NCBI GenBank assembly: GCA_030656015.1
Contig: JAUSNX010000010.1
Location: 62,001-126,000, forward strand
Reading direction: 5' to 3'
DNA from: Methanobacteriaceae archaeon
Lineage (GTDB): Archaea; Methanobacteriota; Methanobacteria; Methanobacteriales; Methanobacteriaceae
DNA: 64,000 bases
Part shown: piece after piece, positions 30,007 to 40,323 of the stretch
How positions within the stretch are numbered: position 1 is the stretch's first letter
Layout: every line of letters starts with the position of its first letter
The notes under the pieces: model-generated
What the model was told of the DNA's origin: nothing
Database searches by the model: none
What the model saw: the letters and a program-made list of their open reading frames with translations, nothing else
Program-made: the position numbers and the translations under genes

Positions 30007-31047
30007 CTAATTACTAGTTTTAATAAATTTTTTTAATTTTTCAATTGATTTTCCAGATTTAACAGCACGATAAGCAATTTGAGTTCCTTCAATCAAATTA
30101 TTGGACTTACCAGATAAATATATAATGGCCCCTGCATTAGCTAGAGCAATTTCTAAACGAGCCTTGTCCATGATGGAATCGTTCTTACCATTTAAAACAT
30201 CCAGAAAAATTTCAAGATTTTCTTCTAGAGTTTCCGGGGCCTTAATAAGATCACTTTTAGTTTTTTGAATTCCAAAATCTTCAGGATTTAATTTTTTTAT
30301 TTCAATACTACCCTGATCAAGAAATGCAACCAGTGTAGGGCCAACATTGGAAATTTCATCCATTCCCTGTTCTTCATTTTCATCAAAACCGTGTACTACC
30401 ATTGCCCGCTCGACACCAAGATTATTGAGAACATTAGCCATTATTTCCACATAATTAGCATCAAATACTCCTAAAAGTTGTATATTAGCTCCAGCAGGAG
30501 ATGTTAGTGGGCCTAAAATATTGAAAACTGTTCTTATACCTAAAACGTGGCGGACAGGCATTACATTTCGGGTTGCTGGGTGAAAATTAGGAGCGAACAT
30601 AAAGCCCATGCCTGATTCTTCCAGGCATTTAGAGACAATTTCAGGAGAAGCATCAATTTTAACACCCGCTGCTTCTAATATGTCCGCGCCGCCACAAGAA
30701 CTGGTGACTGCCCGATTACCATGCTTGGCCACATTAACTCCTGTCGAAGAAGCAATTACAGCTGCGGCAGTACTTACATTAAAAGTTTTAAGTGTATCGC
30801 CTCCAGTACCACAAGTATCAACTAATTCCACACCTTTAGAAACATTAAGGGGGGTGCAAGCTCCTCGCATGGCCTTAGCAAAGCCAGTTATTTCGTCTAC
30901 AGTTTCACCTTTGGTGGCTAAGGCTGCTAAAAGGGCAGCTATATGAATATCGCTGGCATTTCCAGATATCATCTCTTCCATACATTGAAAGGCCTCATAT
31001 TCACTTAAATTTTTCCCAGAAACTATTTTTTGAATATATGTAATCAC
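30007..31047 (-). CDS. trpD: anthranilate phosphoribosyltransferase
   Basis: About 346 residues. It attaches the PRPP ribose phosphate to anthranilate, the second step of tryptophan synthesis. Motifs are the PRPP-binding DTCGTGGDTLKTFNVST near residues 83-99, KHGNRAVTSSCGGADILEA, and NIQLLGVFDANYVE. I start at GTG 31047, three bases after GGTGAT; the TTG one codon earlier is the alternative. It is the last trp gene and is separated from trpA by 233 bases that include a minus-strand T-rich stretch near 31170-31190, so it may have its own transcript. Confidence 0.95.
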   Translation of the reverse strand: MITYIQKIVSGKNLSEYEAFQCMEEMISGNASDIHIAALLAALATKGETVDEITGFAKAMRGACTPLNVSKGVELVDTCGTGGDTLKTFNVSTAAAVIASSTGVNVAKHGNRAVTSSCGGADILEAAGVKIDASPEIVSKCLEESGMGFMFAPNFHPATRNVMPVRHVLGIRTVFNILGPLTSPAGANIQLLGVFDANYVEIMANVLNNLGVERAMVVHGFDENEEQGMDEISNVGPTLVAFLDQGSIEIKKLNPEDFGIQKTKSDLIKAPETLEENLEIFLDVLNGKNDSIMDKARLEIALANAGAIIYLSGKSNNLIEGTQIAYRAVKSGKSIEKLKKFIKTSN

Positions 31048-31280
31048 CAAATCACCTTATTAATTTTAAATAATTTTTAAATAATTGAGTTAAATAAATT
31101 AATTAAATTAAATACTCAAATTTTAATTATAGTTAGTTATTAAATCAAACGTTATCCTAAATTCGATATAGAAAAAAATAAAAAAATTAACCAGAAATCA
31201 AAATAAAGATAAAATAACAATTAAATGTCACTTAGTCCATAATAAATGCTATTTAAAGTTTTATAGTCCCTGATTTATTG

Positions 31281-32165
31281 TTAGTTTATCTTATTTTTTG
31301 TGGCCTCTTTTAGCTTCCGGGTGTAATCTCCAATTTCTTCCAGCATTTTCTCTTTTTGATTAAGATTTTGAGCAATTATATCAATAATGGCACTGCCTAC
31401 AATAGCCCCTTCTGCACCGGCCTTAATGACCTCTTTCACATGTGAAGGTTTTGAAATACCAAAGCCCACCATTAAAGGCAAGTCATTGTGTGCTCTTATT
31501 CTTTTTATAAGGTCTACCGTACTGGTTTTAACCTCGCTCCTGGCCCCCGTGACTCCCATAACCGAAACCAAGTATGTAAAACCTGAGGAAAACTCAGAAA
31601 TAGTTTTCAGACGTTCATTGGTAGTGGTCTGGGCAGCTAAAAATATCTGATTAACACCATATGTTCTAGCAGCTTTTACAGCATCTGATGCTTCTTCGGG
31701 GGGTAAGTCAGCAGATAAAATAGCATTGAGGCCATTCTCATGTGCTTGTTTGTAAAAAAGATCTATACCTCTTTTATAAATTAGATTATAATAGACCAAG
31801 AGGCCAATAGGAATAGAAGTAAATTCTCTTATCCTTCGAATAAACTCAAAACCTTTATCAGTAGTCATTCCTGAATTAAGAGCCCTTACATCTGCATCCT
31901 GAACAGTAGGTCCATCAGCGATAGGGTCTGAAAATGCAAATCCAATTTCCAGGGCATCCGCTCCATTTTCCACCAGAGTTTTCACAATTTCCAGTGAGGT
32001 ATCAAATTCAGGGTCTCCAGCCACCACAAAAGGAACGAAGGCCCCTTCATTTTTGGTTTCGACTCTTTTAAACATTTCTTCATAGCTTTCTATGTAAAGT
32101 GACTTTTTAGAAGTTAAGTTTTTAGAAGTTGATTTGTTAGAATCTTCACCCATATTTTCACTCAT
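31281..32165 (-). CDS. trpA: tryptophan synthase alpha subunit
   Basis: 294 residues. It cleaves indole-3-glycerol phosphate to indole and glyceraldehyde 3-phosphate. [21 protein letters not shown] and [17 protein letters not shown] carry the catalytic Glu and Asp, and [12 protein letters not shown] and [10 protein letters not shown] bind phosphate. The N-terminus has an extra Ser/Lys-rich segment of about 25 residues before the barrel. The ATG overlaps the trpB stop (ATGA), giving coupled translation. Confidence 0.96.
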   Translation of the reverse strand: MSENMGEDSNKSTSKNLTSKKSLYIESYEEMFKRVETKNEGAFVPFVVAGDPEFDTSLEIVKTLVENGADALEIGFAFSDPIADGPTVQDADVRALNSGMTTDKGFEFIRRIREFTSIPIGLLVYYNLIYKRGIDLFYKQAHENGLNAILSADLPPEEASDAVKAARTYGVNQIFLAAQTTTNERLKTISEFSSGFTYLVSVMGVTGARSEVKTSTVDLIKRIRAHNDLPLMVGFGISKPSHVKEVIKAGAEGAIVGSAIIDIIAQNLNQKEKMLEEIGDYTRKLKEATKNKIN

Positions 32166-33343
32166 ACTTCCACCCCCAGAAGTTTAGCCGCTAAAAACAT
32201 GTCTTTATCTCCCCTTCCCGAAAGATTCACTACGATTGTTTTTCCCTTATTTTCCGGCATTTTAGCATATTTCTCAGCATAGGCCACCGCATGAGCACTT
32301 TCTAATGCAGGCATTATGCCCTCATACTTGGATAAAAGCTGGAATCCTTTAAGGGCTTCTTCATCAGTGATAGGAACATAATTAGTCCTTCCAATAGTTT
32401 TAAGGTAGGAATGTTCTGGTCCTACGCCAGGATAATCCAATCCTGCGGAAACAGAATGGGCTTCAGTAATCTGGCCATCATTATCCTGCAGAACATAAGA
32501 TAATGATCCATGAAGAACTCCCTCACTTCCTGCACTTAGAGTGGCACCGTGATGGCCGCTTTCAATTCCATCTCCACCACCTTCCACACCAATCAATTCC
32601 ACATCCTTATCAGACACAAATTCTGAGAATATACCAATAGAATTACTTCCACCACCAACACAAGCAATAATTGTATCTGGAAGATTATTTTCAAGTTCAA
32701 GTATCTGTTTTCGGCATTCTTTTCCAATTATAGTTTGGAAATGTTTTACCATGGCCGGGTAAGGATGAGGGCCCATGGTGGATCCTATCAAGTAATGAGT
32801 ATTTTCCACATTAGTAATCCAGTCCCTCATGGCCTGATTTATGGCATCTTTAAGGGTTCTGGCACCACTTTCTACTGGAATCACCTTTGCACCAGAAACT
32901 TCCATTCTAAATACATTTAGACGCTGCCGATCAACATCTTCACTACCCATATAAACGTCCACTGGAATGTCCAGCATTGCCCCTACCGCAGCGGTTGCAA
33001 TTCCGTGCTGGCCAGCACCCGTTTCAGCAATTATTCTATCCTTACCCATATATTGGGCCAATAATCCCTGGCCGAGAGTATTATTTATTTTATGGGCCCC
33101 CGTATGGAGCATGTCCTCCCGTTTGAGGTATATTTTACATCCTAATTTTTTTGAAAGGTTTTTGGCCAGATACAGGCCAGTGGGCCTGCCTGCGAATTCC
33201 TTTAAGTAGAAGTCTAAATCCTGGTTAAATTGTTTATCATCTTTATATTTTAAAAATGCACTTTCAAGCTCTTCAAGTGCTGGAATAAGTAATTCCGGGA
33301 CGAAAATTCCCCCATATTTTCCAAACTTTCCATCCATAATCAT
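32162..33343 (-). CDS. trpB: tryptophan synthase beta subunit
   Basis: 393-residue PLP enzyme that joins indole and serine. [17 protein letters not shown] holds the PLP lysine, and [24 protein letters not shown] and [13 protein letters not shown] are intact. This is the TrpB1 class that pairs with TrpA. GGTGAT three bases before the ATG fixes the start. It overlaps trpA by four bases. Confidence 0.97.
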   Translation of the reverse strand: MIMDGKFGKYGGIFVPELLIPALEELESAFLKYKDDKQFNQDLDFYLKEFAGRPTGLYLAKNLSKKLGCKIYLKREDMLHTGAHKINNTLGQGLLAQYMGKDRIIAETGAGQHGIATAAVGAMLDIPVDVYMGSEDVDRQRLNVFRMEVSGAKVIPVESGARTLKDAINQAMRDWITNVENTHYLIGSTMGPHPYPAMVKHFQTIIGKECRKQILELENNLPDTIIACVGGGSNSIGIFSEFVSDKDVELIGVEGGGDGIESGHHGATLSAGSEGVLHGSLSYVLQDNDGQITEAHSVSAGLDYPGVGPEHSYLKTIGRTNYVPITDEEALKGFQLLSKYEGIMPALESAHAVAYAEKYAKMPENKGKTIVVNLSGRGDKDMFLAAKLLGVEV

Positions 33344-33536
33344 TTCATCACCACAGTTTTATATTTAAATTAAATGAGTATTTTATATTGATATTTGTTA
33401 TTTTTAGATTTCTTCTGATTATTGAAGCAATTTTAATGCCATTATCTTAAATAAATTTTATTAATAATTTTAATTGATATTTGGGCCATTTCTAATCAGT
33501 ATTGGAATTATATCATAGCCTTGAACTTAGTTCATT

Positions 33537-34322
33537 TTATTGCCAGTTAAATCCTTTAATTAGATGCATTAATTCTTTTATTTTGTCTTTATTTTTAATT
33601 CCTGGTGAATCCTCTAGGGAAGAATTGAAATCAACAACATTGAAGAATTGGCTAAATACATTACCTTCTTTTTTTATCTGGTTAGTATCCATTCCACCCG
33701 CTAAGAATATCTTAATATCATCATTAGCAGCTTTAGCAATTTTAGCAGATTCTATGGCCAAAGGAATAGGTATTTGTTTTCCAGTTCCACCACTTTTTCC
33801 TTTAATTTGAAAATCAAATAATATACCATCGCTAATTTCAGCAAAAGATATGATTTCTTGTTTTTTAGTTTCTTCCAAAGAATTTCCATGTCTATCTTCA
33901 TGTTCATTAGAAAGGCCTATAACAGTTATTAGCTTAATTAGATTTCCAGTTATATTCTGAGTCGTGTTCCGAGCAATCAAATTTCTTTTAGAAATTGATG
34001 AAGAATCCTTTTCTTCATTTAGTCTATTTTTTAATTCCTTAAATCCATTTAAATCCATTCCATGGAGTTGAATATTATTAATTCCAGATTTTACTATTGT
34101 ATCATAGGCTTCATCAGTTGTTTCAGGTTCTAAAACCAAAACTGCCTTATTTTTATTATTTAGTGCACTTAACATCTCTTGAATTTGGGCCATAACCTGG
34201 AATCTGGGAGACCTCTTGACATTAATAAATCCAACATAATCTGCACCCTGAGTTTCGGCACATTTTAAGTCATCCGCACGAGTTATGCCACAGATTTTTA
34301 CCTGGATTTTATTTTTTGACAT
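33537..34322 (-). CDS. trpF: phosphoribosylanthranilate isomerase
   Basis: 261 residues. It performs the Amadori rearrangement of phosphoribosylanthranilate to CdRP. The catalytic Cys/Asp layout is visible in KICGITRADDLKCAETQGAD near the start and in the late barrel strand IFLAGGMDTNQIK, with DFNSSLEDSPGIKNKDKI at the phosphate site. It is longer than the usual 200-220 residues because of two hydrophilic inserts (around residues 105-130 and 140-155, rich in Ser, Asn, Lys and Glu). GAGGAGAT precedes the ATG. Confidence 0.93.
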   Translation of the reverse strand: MSKNKIQVKICGITRADDLKCAETQGADYVGFINVKRSPRFQVMAQIQEMLSALNNKNKAVLVLEPETTDEAYDTIVKSGINNIQLHGMDLNGFKELKNRLNEEKDSSSISKRNLIARNTTQNITGNLIKLITVIGLSNEHEDRHGNSLEETKKQEIISFAEISDGILFDFQIKGKSGGTGKQIPIPLAIESAKIAKAANDDIKIFLAGGMDTNQIKKEGNVFSQFFNVVDFNSSLEDSPGIKNKDKIKELMHLIKGFNWQ

Positions 34323-34382
34323 GATAAAATCTCCTCAAGACAATCAAATTTCTTTGAACTTTTTTGAGAATTTTGAGGGTTT

Positions 34383-35273
34383 TTAAGCAAATTGTTCAAA
34401 AGATCCATCTCCAGTTCTGTTTTTGGTGTGTGCACGTGATTTTTTGGGATTCGACTTGTGATAAAGCTCAGAAGAATTTTTTGACATTTGAATAAATCTC
34501 TGAATTGTTTCTACAACATTATCAGACTGCATTACACTGGTTCCAATCAATAATGCATCAACACCATATCCACACACCGTTTTCACATCTTCCAAATTGT
34601 TTATACCACTTTCTGAAACCAGAACTATATCTTCAGGAATCAATGGGGCCACAGCTTTGGTCCTTTTTAAATCTATACTGAAATCTTTAAAACTGCGATT
34701 GTTAATTCCTACGATTTCCGCATCCGCATCTATAGCTTTAAAAACATCAATTGAATTTTTACATTCCACCAGTGGTTCCATTCCCAGCGAACGGCAAGTT
34801 TCTATCCCAGCAGAAATATCTGGATATATTTCACTCATTAAAAGGACAGAACTTGCTCCATGAGCTCTTGCTTCAAATATTTGATATTCATCCAAAAGAA
34901 AATCTTTTCTCATAATAGGAACATCAATTAGTTTTGAAGCTTGATCCAGAAATTCAATATTTCCCTTGAAAAATTTTTCTTCAGTTAATATAGAAACAGC
35001 ACTGGCCCCTCCATCTTTATAAAGCATTAAAGTTTCTTCTAATCCCCTGGAAGATATATCTCCAAGAGATGGAGAAGCTGGTTTATATTCACAAATTAAT
35101 GGAAATGTTTCTTTACTTTTTAAGGCTTTTTTAAAGTTTTTTGGATCATCTGCATCTTTTAAATCCTTTTTGATTTCTTCAATGGGACTTTTAATCATTG
35201 ATTTTTTTAAATCAACCATTCTTTGTTCGAGGATCTGATCAATGGTTATTTTTTTGGTTATTTCAGAACTCAT
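34383..35273 (-). CDS. trpC: indole-3-glycerol phosphate synthase
   Basis: 296 residues. It closes the indole ring from CdRP. Catalytic landmarks: FPLICEYKPASPSLGDI with the Lys, ASAVSILTEEKFFKG, IMRKDFLLDEYQIFEARAHG, GINNRSFKDF and SESGINNLEDV. About 25 residues at the C-terminus are an extra charged tail (SNPKKSRAHTKNRTGDG). The start overlaps the trpG stop by four bases. Confidence 0.96.
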   Translation of the reverse strand: MSSEITKKITIDQILEQRMVDLKKSMIKSPIEEIKKDLKDADDPKNFKKALKSKETFPLICEYKPASPSLGDISSRGLEETLMLYKDGGASAVSILTEEKFFKGNIEFLDQASKLIDVPIMRKDFLLDEYQIFEARAHGASSVLLMSEIYPDISAGIETCRSLGMEPLVECKNSIDVFKAIDADAEIVGINNRSFKDFSIDLKRTKAVAPLIPEDIVLVSESGINNLEDVKTVCGYGVDALLIGTSVMQSDNVVETIQRFIQMSKNSSELYHKSNPKKSRAHTKNRTGDGSFEQFA

Positions 35274-35950
35274 TCCATCACCAAAAAGTTTTTCACAATT
35301 TTCTTACCTTCAGAGGTTCCAATAGATTCTGGGTGGAACTGGAGGCCGAAAATAGGATAATCTTTGTGTTTTAAAGACATTATTATATTATTTTTAGTTC
35401 TGGAAGTAATTTCAATGCATTCGGGAGTACTTTGAGAATCACAAATCAAAGAATGATATCTGGCAGCTATTAATGGCTTGGAAACCTCATTAAATAAGCC
35501 AGTACCATCATGAAATATTTCACTTTGTTTTCCATGAACTGGTTCTTCTTTAATGATTTTTCCTCCAAATGTAGAAAATATACCTTGATGTCCTAAACAA
35601 ACTCCTAAAACCGGTATTTTATTTCCCAATTTTTTAATTATATCCCTACAGATTCCAAAATCTCTTTCATTAATTGGATTACCTGGCCCGGGGGAAATAA
35701 TAATCTTATTTGGATTTAAATCTCTTATTTGAGATAAATTCAGCTCATCATTCCTAATAACCTTTATTTGAGAGAGCGATTTAACTAAATCATGGTCAAT
35801 ATTAATACCATTAATATTAGTATTATTAAATGCATTATTAGATTCGTTAGATTCTTCATTAGAATCATTAAAAAGTTCCTGAACTATCTCTCCAATCATT
35901 TGGAAGAGGTTATAGGTGAATGAATCATAGTTGTCAATTATTAATATCAT
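35270..35950 (-). CDS. trpG: anthranilate synthase glutamine amidotransferase subunit
   Basis: 226-residue class I amidotransferase that feeds ammonia to TrpE. The catalytic triad is visible: Cys in VLGVCLGHQ, and His and Glu in LQFHPESIGT. It is longer than the usual 190 residues because of an Asn/Ser-rich insert at about residues 26-55 (NDSNEESNESNNAFNNTN) between the first helix and the VIRND strand, which looks like slippage-derived low-complexity sequence in a surface loop. Four-base overlaps couple it to trpE and trpC. Confidence 0.96.
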   Translation of the reverse strand: MILIIDNYDSFTYNLFQMIGEIVQELFNDSNEESNESNNAFNNTNINGINIDHDLVKSLSQIKVIRNDELNLSQIRDLNPNKIIISPGPGNPINERDFGICRDIIKKLGNKIPVLGVCLGHQGIFSTFGGKIIKEEPVHGKQSEIFHDGTGLFNEVSKPLIAARYHSLICDSQSTPECIEITSRTKNNIIMSLKHKDYPIFGLQFHPESIGTSEGKKIVKNFLVME

Positions 35951-37314
35951 TTAGAATCACCTGACATTTCCAATGAGCTAACTAACGCTCGGGCCTTGTT
36001 TTCGCACTCCAAAAACTCATTTTCTGGAACTGAATCATGAACTATTCCAGCTCCGGCCTGTATTTTAGCATTTTTCCCCTGGCAAACCATGGAACGAATG
36101 GTGATAGCGAAATTAGCATTTCCATTTAATGAAAAGTATCCTAAAGCTCCAGCATAAGCATCACGAGGCTGACCTTCCATTTCCTCAATAATTTCCATAG
36201 CCCTTATTTTTGGAGCGCCGCTAACCGTTCCTGCAGGGAATATGGCTGAAAAAGCATCAACCGCGGTTTTTTCCTTTTGTAAATTCCCAGTTACCCTTGA
36301 TAAAATATGCTGGACATGGGAAAACTTCTTTATATCCATATATTCTGGAACTTTAACTGTTCCAAAGTCACTGACTTTTCCCACGTCATTACGGGCTAGA
36401 TCCACCAGCATTAAATGTTCTGCTTTTTCCTTCTCATCATTAAGAAGATCCTGGGCCAGTTGATTATCATGAGCAGTATTTTCACCACGAGGACGGGTTC
36501 CAGCTATAGGAAATGTTTCTACTTCCCTATTTTCAACTCGAACCAGCATTTCCGGGCTGGATCCAATTATTTCTCTCTCATCAAGTTTCACATGATACAT
36601 GTAAGGCGAAGGATTCATTTTTCTTAGAGTATCATAGAAACAAAGTTTATTGCCGGAAATTTTATATTTTTGGGCATTGGAAATAACCCCTTGGAATATT
36701 TCGCCTTCTTTTATTCTTTCTTTTGTCTCTAAAACCATTTTTTCATATTGGTTTTGTGAGAAAAATCTTCCATCATTCTTAAAATACATTTTGTCTTCTA
36801 AGATATAATCTTCCCGGGCAGTTCTTAGAACTTCTTCCACCCGGTTCTGGCCTAGAGTAACATACTGGCAGCGACTAGAAAGCTTGTCAAATATAATTCC
36901 GTCTAAAAACAAACCAAATTCAAAATCAGGGAATTTTCCAGGGCTTAAGTTGACTGGTTCAAAAAATCGGGCCGCTTGATAAGAAACATATCCCACCAAA
37001 CCCCCACAGAATCCTTTTCTATTGTTTCCTCTGTGGATTAATGATCTTATTTCATTGAAAGGATTTTCTGTATCAAATTCTTCTACAGCATCTTCTTTTT
37101 TAATTTCTAAAAATCCTTCTTTGGCAGTTAGGGTTAATTCTGGTTTAAACCCTAAAAAAGAATATCTGGACAAACCACTGTCACTTTCCATGGACTCTAA
37201 TAAAAAAGTACTGGAATATTTAGAATAAATCTTTTTAAATAATTCAAATGGATCGTTAAAATCCAATGGTATTGTTTTAAGGGCTTTTAATTTAATATCG
37301 CCAAAAACATTCAC
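35947..37314 (-). CDS. trpE: anthranilate synthase component I
   Basis: 455 residues. It converts chorismate and ammonia to anthranilate. The chorismate-binding domain has [67 protein letters not shown] and [18 protein letters not shown]. An N-terminal [18 protein letters not shown] element is the tryptophan feedback site. The start is GTG at 37314 with AGGA immediately adjacent. It is the first gene of the trpEGCFBAD operon. Confidence 0.97.
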   Translation of the reverse strand: MNVFGDIKLKALKTIPLDFNDPFELFKKIYSKYSSTFLLESMESDSGLSRYSFLGFKPELTLTAKEGFLEIKKEDAVEEFDTENPFNEIRSLIHRGNNRKGFCGGLVGYVSYQAARFFEPVNLSPGKFPDFEFGLFLDGIIFDKLSSRCQYVTLGQNRVEEVLRTAREDYILEDKMYFKNDGRFFSQNQYEKMVLETKERIKEGEIFQGVISNAQKYKISGNKLCFYDTLRKMNPSPYMYHVKLDEREIIGSSPEMLVRVENREVETFPIAGTRPRGENTAHDNQLAQDLLNDEKEKAEHLMLVDLARNDVGKVSDFGTVKVPEYMDIKKFSHVQHILSRVTGNLQKEKTAVDAFSAIFPAGTVSGAPKIRAMEIIEEMEGQPRDAYAGALGYFSLNGNANFAITIRSMVCQGKNAKIQAGAGIVHDSVPENEFLECENKARALVSSLEMSGDSK

Positions 37315-37461
37315 TCCTGCTCATTTTTACGCCTATCTCCATTAATAATTAATTTTTTATAATTTAAACAATTTTGGTAAACAATTGGTCAATTTTGAAT
37401 TCATCATAAATAATAACCAAATAAAATCTATAACAACTAATTGTCCTATACTATAAAGTAC

Positions 37462-37512
37462 TATTTAAACCTTTTTTGTACATAAATGTTCATTTGTACG
37501 CAAGTTTATATA
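37462..37512. promoter_or_regulatory. divergent trpE/trpY promoters with TRP-box-like sites
   Basis: TGTACA at 37477-37482, TGTTCA at 37487-37492 and TGTACG at 37495-37500 match or nearly match the TGTACA TRP box bound by TrpY in Methanothermobacter. They lie between a minus-strand TATA (TTTAAATA, 37462-37469) for trpE and a plus-strand TTTATATA (37505-37512) for trpY. A repressor bound here would block both promoters. Confidence 0.75.
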
Positions 37513-37611
37513 ATTGTGTAAACAATAGGATTTTAAAGAATTACATTGCTAATTTTTGCTAAATAAATTGGATTGAATATTAATGATTGAATATTGATAA
37601 TTGGAGATAGT

Positions 37612-38115
37612 ATGTGGAACAAAATAAAGCATAAGTTTGAAAAATACCCTGCTAGAATGAATGTAGCTCGAAAAATCGTTAAATTAGGCCTCCGAGTTAA
37701 TTACAACGGGAAAATATACTGTGAAGATGTTGAAATTAGTGATGTGGCCCTAGCCAGAGCTGTAAATGTGGATCGGCGCAGTATTAAATCAACAGTAGAA
37801 GTTATTTTGGCTGATGATGAGCTCTCAGAAATTTTTGGAAGCATTATGCCCGCGGGAGCCCTTTTAAAAAAGGTAGCAAAAAATTTAGAATTTGGAGTAG
37901 TCGAAATAGAGGCAGAAGCAGGAAATCCAGGGATTTTAGCACAATCCACCCAATTAATATCCTCCAATAACATAAGTATACGTCAGGCCCATGCAGGAGA
38001 TCCGGAATTAGAAGAAATTCCTAAATTAACAATAATAACTGAAAAATCAATCCCTGGCGAACTTCTAAGTAAATTTCTGGATATAAAAGGCGTTAAAAGA
38101 GTTTCCATATATTAA
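37612..38115 (+). CDS. trpY: tryptophan-responsive regulator TrpY
   Basis: 167 residues: an N-terminal winged helix (VNYNGKIYCEDVEISDVALA, RAVNVDRRSIKSTVE) and a C-terminal ACT-like domain (FGVVEIEAEAGNPGILAQST, then VKRVSIY) that senses an amino acid. In Methanothermobacter TrpY represses its own gene, and with tryptophan also the trp operon. The divergent location next to trpE is the same here. I start at ATG 37612 because GGAGAT lies four bases upstream; a TTG six codons earlier has no such signal. Confidence 0.93.
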   Translation: MWNKIKHKFEKYPARMNVARKIVKLGLRVNYNGKIYCEDVEISDVALARAVNVDRRSIKSTVEVILADDELSEIFGSIMPAGALLKKVAKNLEFGVVEIEAEAGNPGILAQSTQLISSNNISIRQAHAGDPELEEIPKLTIITEKSIPGELLSKFLDIKGVKRVSIY

Positions 38116-38275
38116 ATAGGGCATGAATGGATTGATTCCAGATTATTTTTAAATCCATTAGAAACTTGATAAAATAAAATCAATCTAAAAAAATAACTCA
38201 AAAAGAATAAATTAGCTTCAATTAAGCATTTTAAAACTTAATTAAGCCTAAAAAATTTGTTTTTGTAACTATAAA

Positions 38276-38524
38276 TTACAAATTTTGCTGGTCTTCTTCA
38301 TCAAGGACTTTTAAAAGTTCGTCCCATGCTTCCAAAGATTCTTTAGCAGCTTCATCAGTCATGACTTCAATAGCATAACCCGAGTGGACCAGTACATAAC
38401 GCCCTTCTTCCACATCTTCCACTAAATCCAATTTTACTTGCTGTCTTACACCACCAAAGTCTACAACAGCTATTTTGTCACTATCATTAATTTCTATTAT
38501 TTGAGCAGGTGCCGCAATGCACAT
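38276..38524 (-). CDS. hypC: hydrogenase assembly chaperone HypC
   Basis: 82 residues with the essential N-terminal MCIAAPAQI (Cys2) and the small OB-like core AVVDFGGVRQQVKLDLVEDV plus GRYVLVHSGYAIEVMTDEAA. HypC with HypD carries the Fe(CN)2CO precursor to [NiFe]-hydrogenases, which in methanogens means Frh, Mvh, Eha and Ehb. No other hyp gene lies nearby. GGAG precedes the ATG. Confidence 0.94.
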   Translation of the reverse strand: MCIAAPAQIIEINDSDKIAVVDFGGVRQQVKLDLVEDVEEGRYVLVHSGYAIEVMTDEAAKESLEAWDELLKVLDEEDQQNL

Positions 38525-38868
38525 AAAATACTCTCCATTTTTAATTTTACAAAAATTTAAATTTTTTAAATTTATATAATTTAATATTCAGTTTAAAGAT
38601 TTAGAATATTTTTTTAGAATATCTTTAGTCGCTATTTTAAATTCTAAGTTAAAACGTGAGTTATTCACTAATACTAATTCTAAGCTAATCTCAAAATTTA
38701 AATTAGTATTAACTAATAAATTTAGTAAAGAACATTACATATAAAGATTTGTAGGATTGAAATTTTTATAAGTAGTATTCCCATTAGCATCATAAATAAT
38801 TCCATCTAAAAATTTCAAAATATTAGCTTGAAATATAAAATAAACACTGAAAGTAAAGGAGTCATTTA
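38525..38868. promoter_or_regulatory. 344-base divergent gap with 11-bp inverted repeat
   Basis: Between hypC (minus) and the flavoprotein gene (plus). TAATACTAATT at 38669-38679 is exactly complementary to AATTAGTATTA at 38701-38711, about 150-160 bases from each start. This is a candidate operator, or a hairpin. AAAGGAGT precedes the plus-strand ATG. No gene seen. Confidence 0.4.
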
Positions 38869-40200
38869 ATGAGAGTAGTAATAATTGGAGGAGGCCCTGC
38901 CGGGCGTGCTGCAGCACTGGAATTGTCAAAATTAGATCAAGATATCACCTTAATTGAAAAAAAACATATGGGTGGCACTTGCTTAAATGAAGGGTGTATG
39001 ATGGTTTGTGGGCTGGTAGATGTGGCCCGTTTCTTAAATGATGCTGAAAACTTTCAGAAGATGAGAATACTAAATATAAACCCGAAATTGGAGTATAAAA
39101 ATGTGGCCAATGGGGTAAAAGAAACCCTTAACAAATTAAGGCACGTGAGTGAAAAAGAGATACTGGAAGCTGAAGTAGAGCTAATTTACGGAGAAGCAAT
39201 TCTTAATGATGGATTTGTAAAAGTCAATGCCCAGGAAATCCATTATGACAAGCTGATTATTACCACGGGTACTCGGCCATTTTATCCACCTATACCTGGA
39301 GCAAATATGGCTTTAACTTACTCTGATATCCTTGATTTGGAAAAATTACCTGAAAAATTGATAATTGTAGGAAGTGGAGTGATTGCTGCGGAATTCGCAG
39401 GAATTTTCTCCTCATTAGGATCCGAAGTACATGTTTTATGTAGAACTGGATTTTTAAATGTCCTTGATTCTGAAGTAAGTGATTTCGTGGCCAAAAATCT
39501 TTTAGAAAAAGTGAATATTCACCAAAATGTTGATGTAGTGGAAATAAGTGAAGAAGGTGCAGTGACCAGTGAAGGTATATTTGAAGGAACCGTACTCATG
39601 GCTACTGGAACTATTCCTAATTCGGAATTAGTAGATGGTTTGGTGAAAAAAGGCCATAGGGGAGAAATTTTGGTAAATAAAAAAATGCAAAGCAGCCATG
39701 AGAATATTTATGCCGCGGGAGATGTAGTAGGTGGAATAGGGAGCACACCCATAGCCCGTATGGAAGGTATAGTGGCAGCTAGGAACGCGCTAGGAATTTC
39801 TGCCCAGGCGAATTACGAATATGTGCCCCATTCTATTTCATTGGATTATGATGTGGCATTTTTAGGTCCAGGAAATTCAAAAAATACTCCTAAGAATAAA
39901 AATTCTAATGGTCAGCCCGTTGAAAATATAGTAACTGGTAAAATTCCAGGCACTGCTGGACCAGGATCTTTCTGGAAAGTCCTATCCCGCAAAACCGGTT
40001 TTACACAGATGGAAGTTGATTTAGACAGTGGGTCATTGGAAAAATTGTACTCCATAACACCTTCCGCACGGCACAATATGGCCTATATCTCTATGCTGCT
40101 GCGCTTAGGCCATAAAACCTATGATTTCGAGAATTTCATAGAAGCACACCCATCTACAGATTCTATTTATAAATTGATGAGATTTTTTGGCAAATATTAG
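38869..40200 (+). CDS. FAD-dependent disulfide reductase-like protein (dihydrolipoamide dehydrogenase family)
   Basis: 443 residues. N-terminal FAD motif VVIIGGGPAGRAAA, redox pair region GGTCLNEGCMM (CLNEGC, as in lipoamide dehydrogenase), NAD(P) motif IIVGSGVIAAEFAGIFSSLG near 165-184, second FAD motif NIYAAGDVVGG near 285, and a C-terminal interface domain ending EAHPSTDSIYK where the family has its His-Pro. A Lys/Asn-rich insert (SKNTPKNKNSNGQPV) interrupts the interface domain. Methanogens lack the usual 2-oxoacid dehydrogenase complexes, so the disulfide substrate is unknown. It precedes the FmdE-like gene. Confidence 0.86.
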   Translation: MRVVIIGGGPAGRAAALELSKLDQDITLIEKKHMGGTCLNEGCMMVCGLVDVARFLNDAENFQKMRILNINPKLEYKNVANGVKETLNKLRHVSEKEILEAEVELIYGEAILNDGFVKVNAQEIHYDKLIITTGTRPFYPPIPGANMALTYSDILDLEKLPEKLIIVGSGVIAAEFAGIFSSLGSEVHVLCRTGFLNVLDSEVSDFVAKNLLEKVNIHQNVDVVEISEEGAVTSEGIFEGTVLMATGTIPNSELVDGLVKKGHRGEILVNKKMQSSHENIYAAGDVVGGIGSTPIARMEGIVAARNALGISAQANYEYVPHSISLDYDVAFLGPGNSKNTPKNKNSNGQPVENIVTGKIPGTAGPGSFWKVLSRKTGFTQMEVDLDSGSLEKLYSITPSARHNMAYISMLLRLGHKTYDFENFIEAHPSTDSIYKLMRFFGKY

Positions 40201-40323
40201 TCTTGAAAATACTAAAATTTACGATACTATAGTTTTTACAGGTAAAAAACTGAAAAATTTTAAATAATTTAATAAAAATTTAGATATCAGTTAAATAAAT
40301 AAAATAAGAAATAAGAGGAAAAA

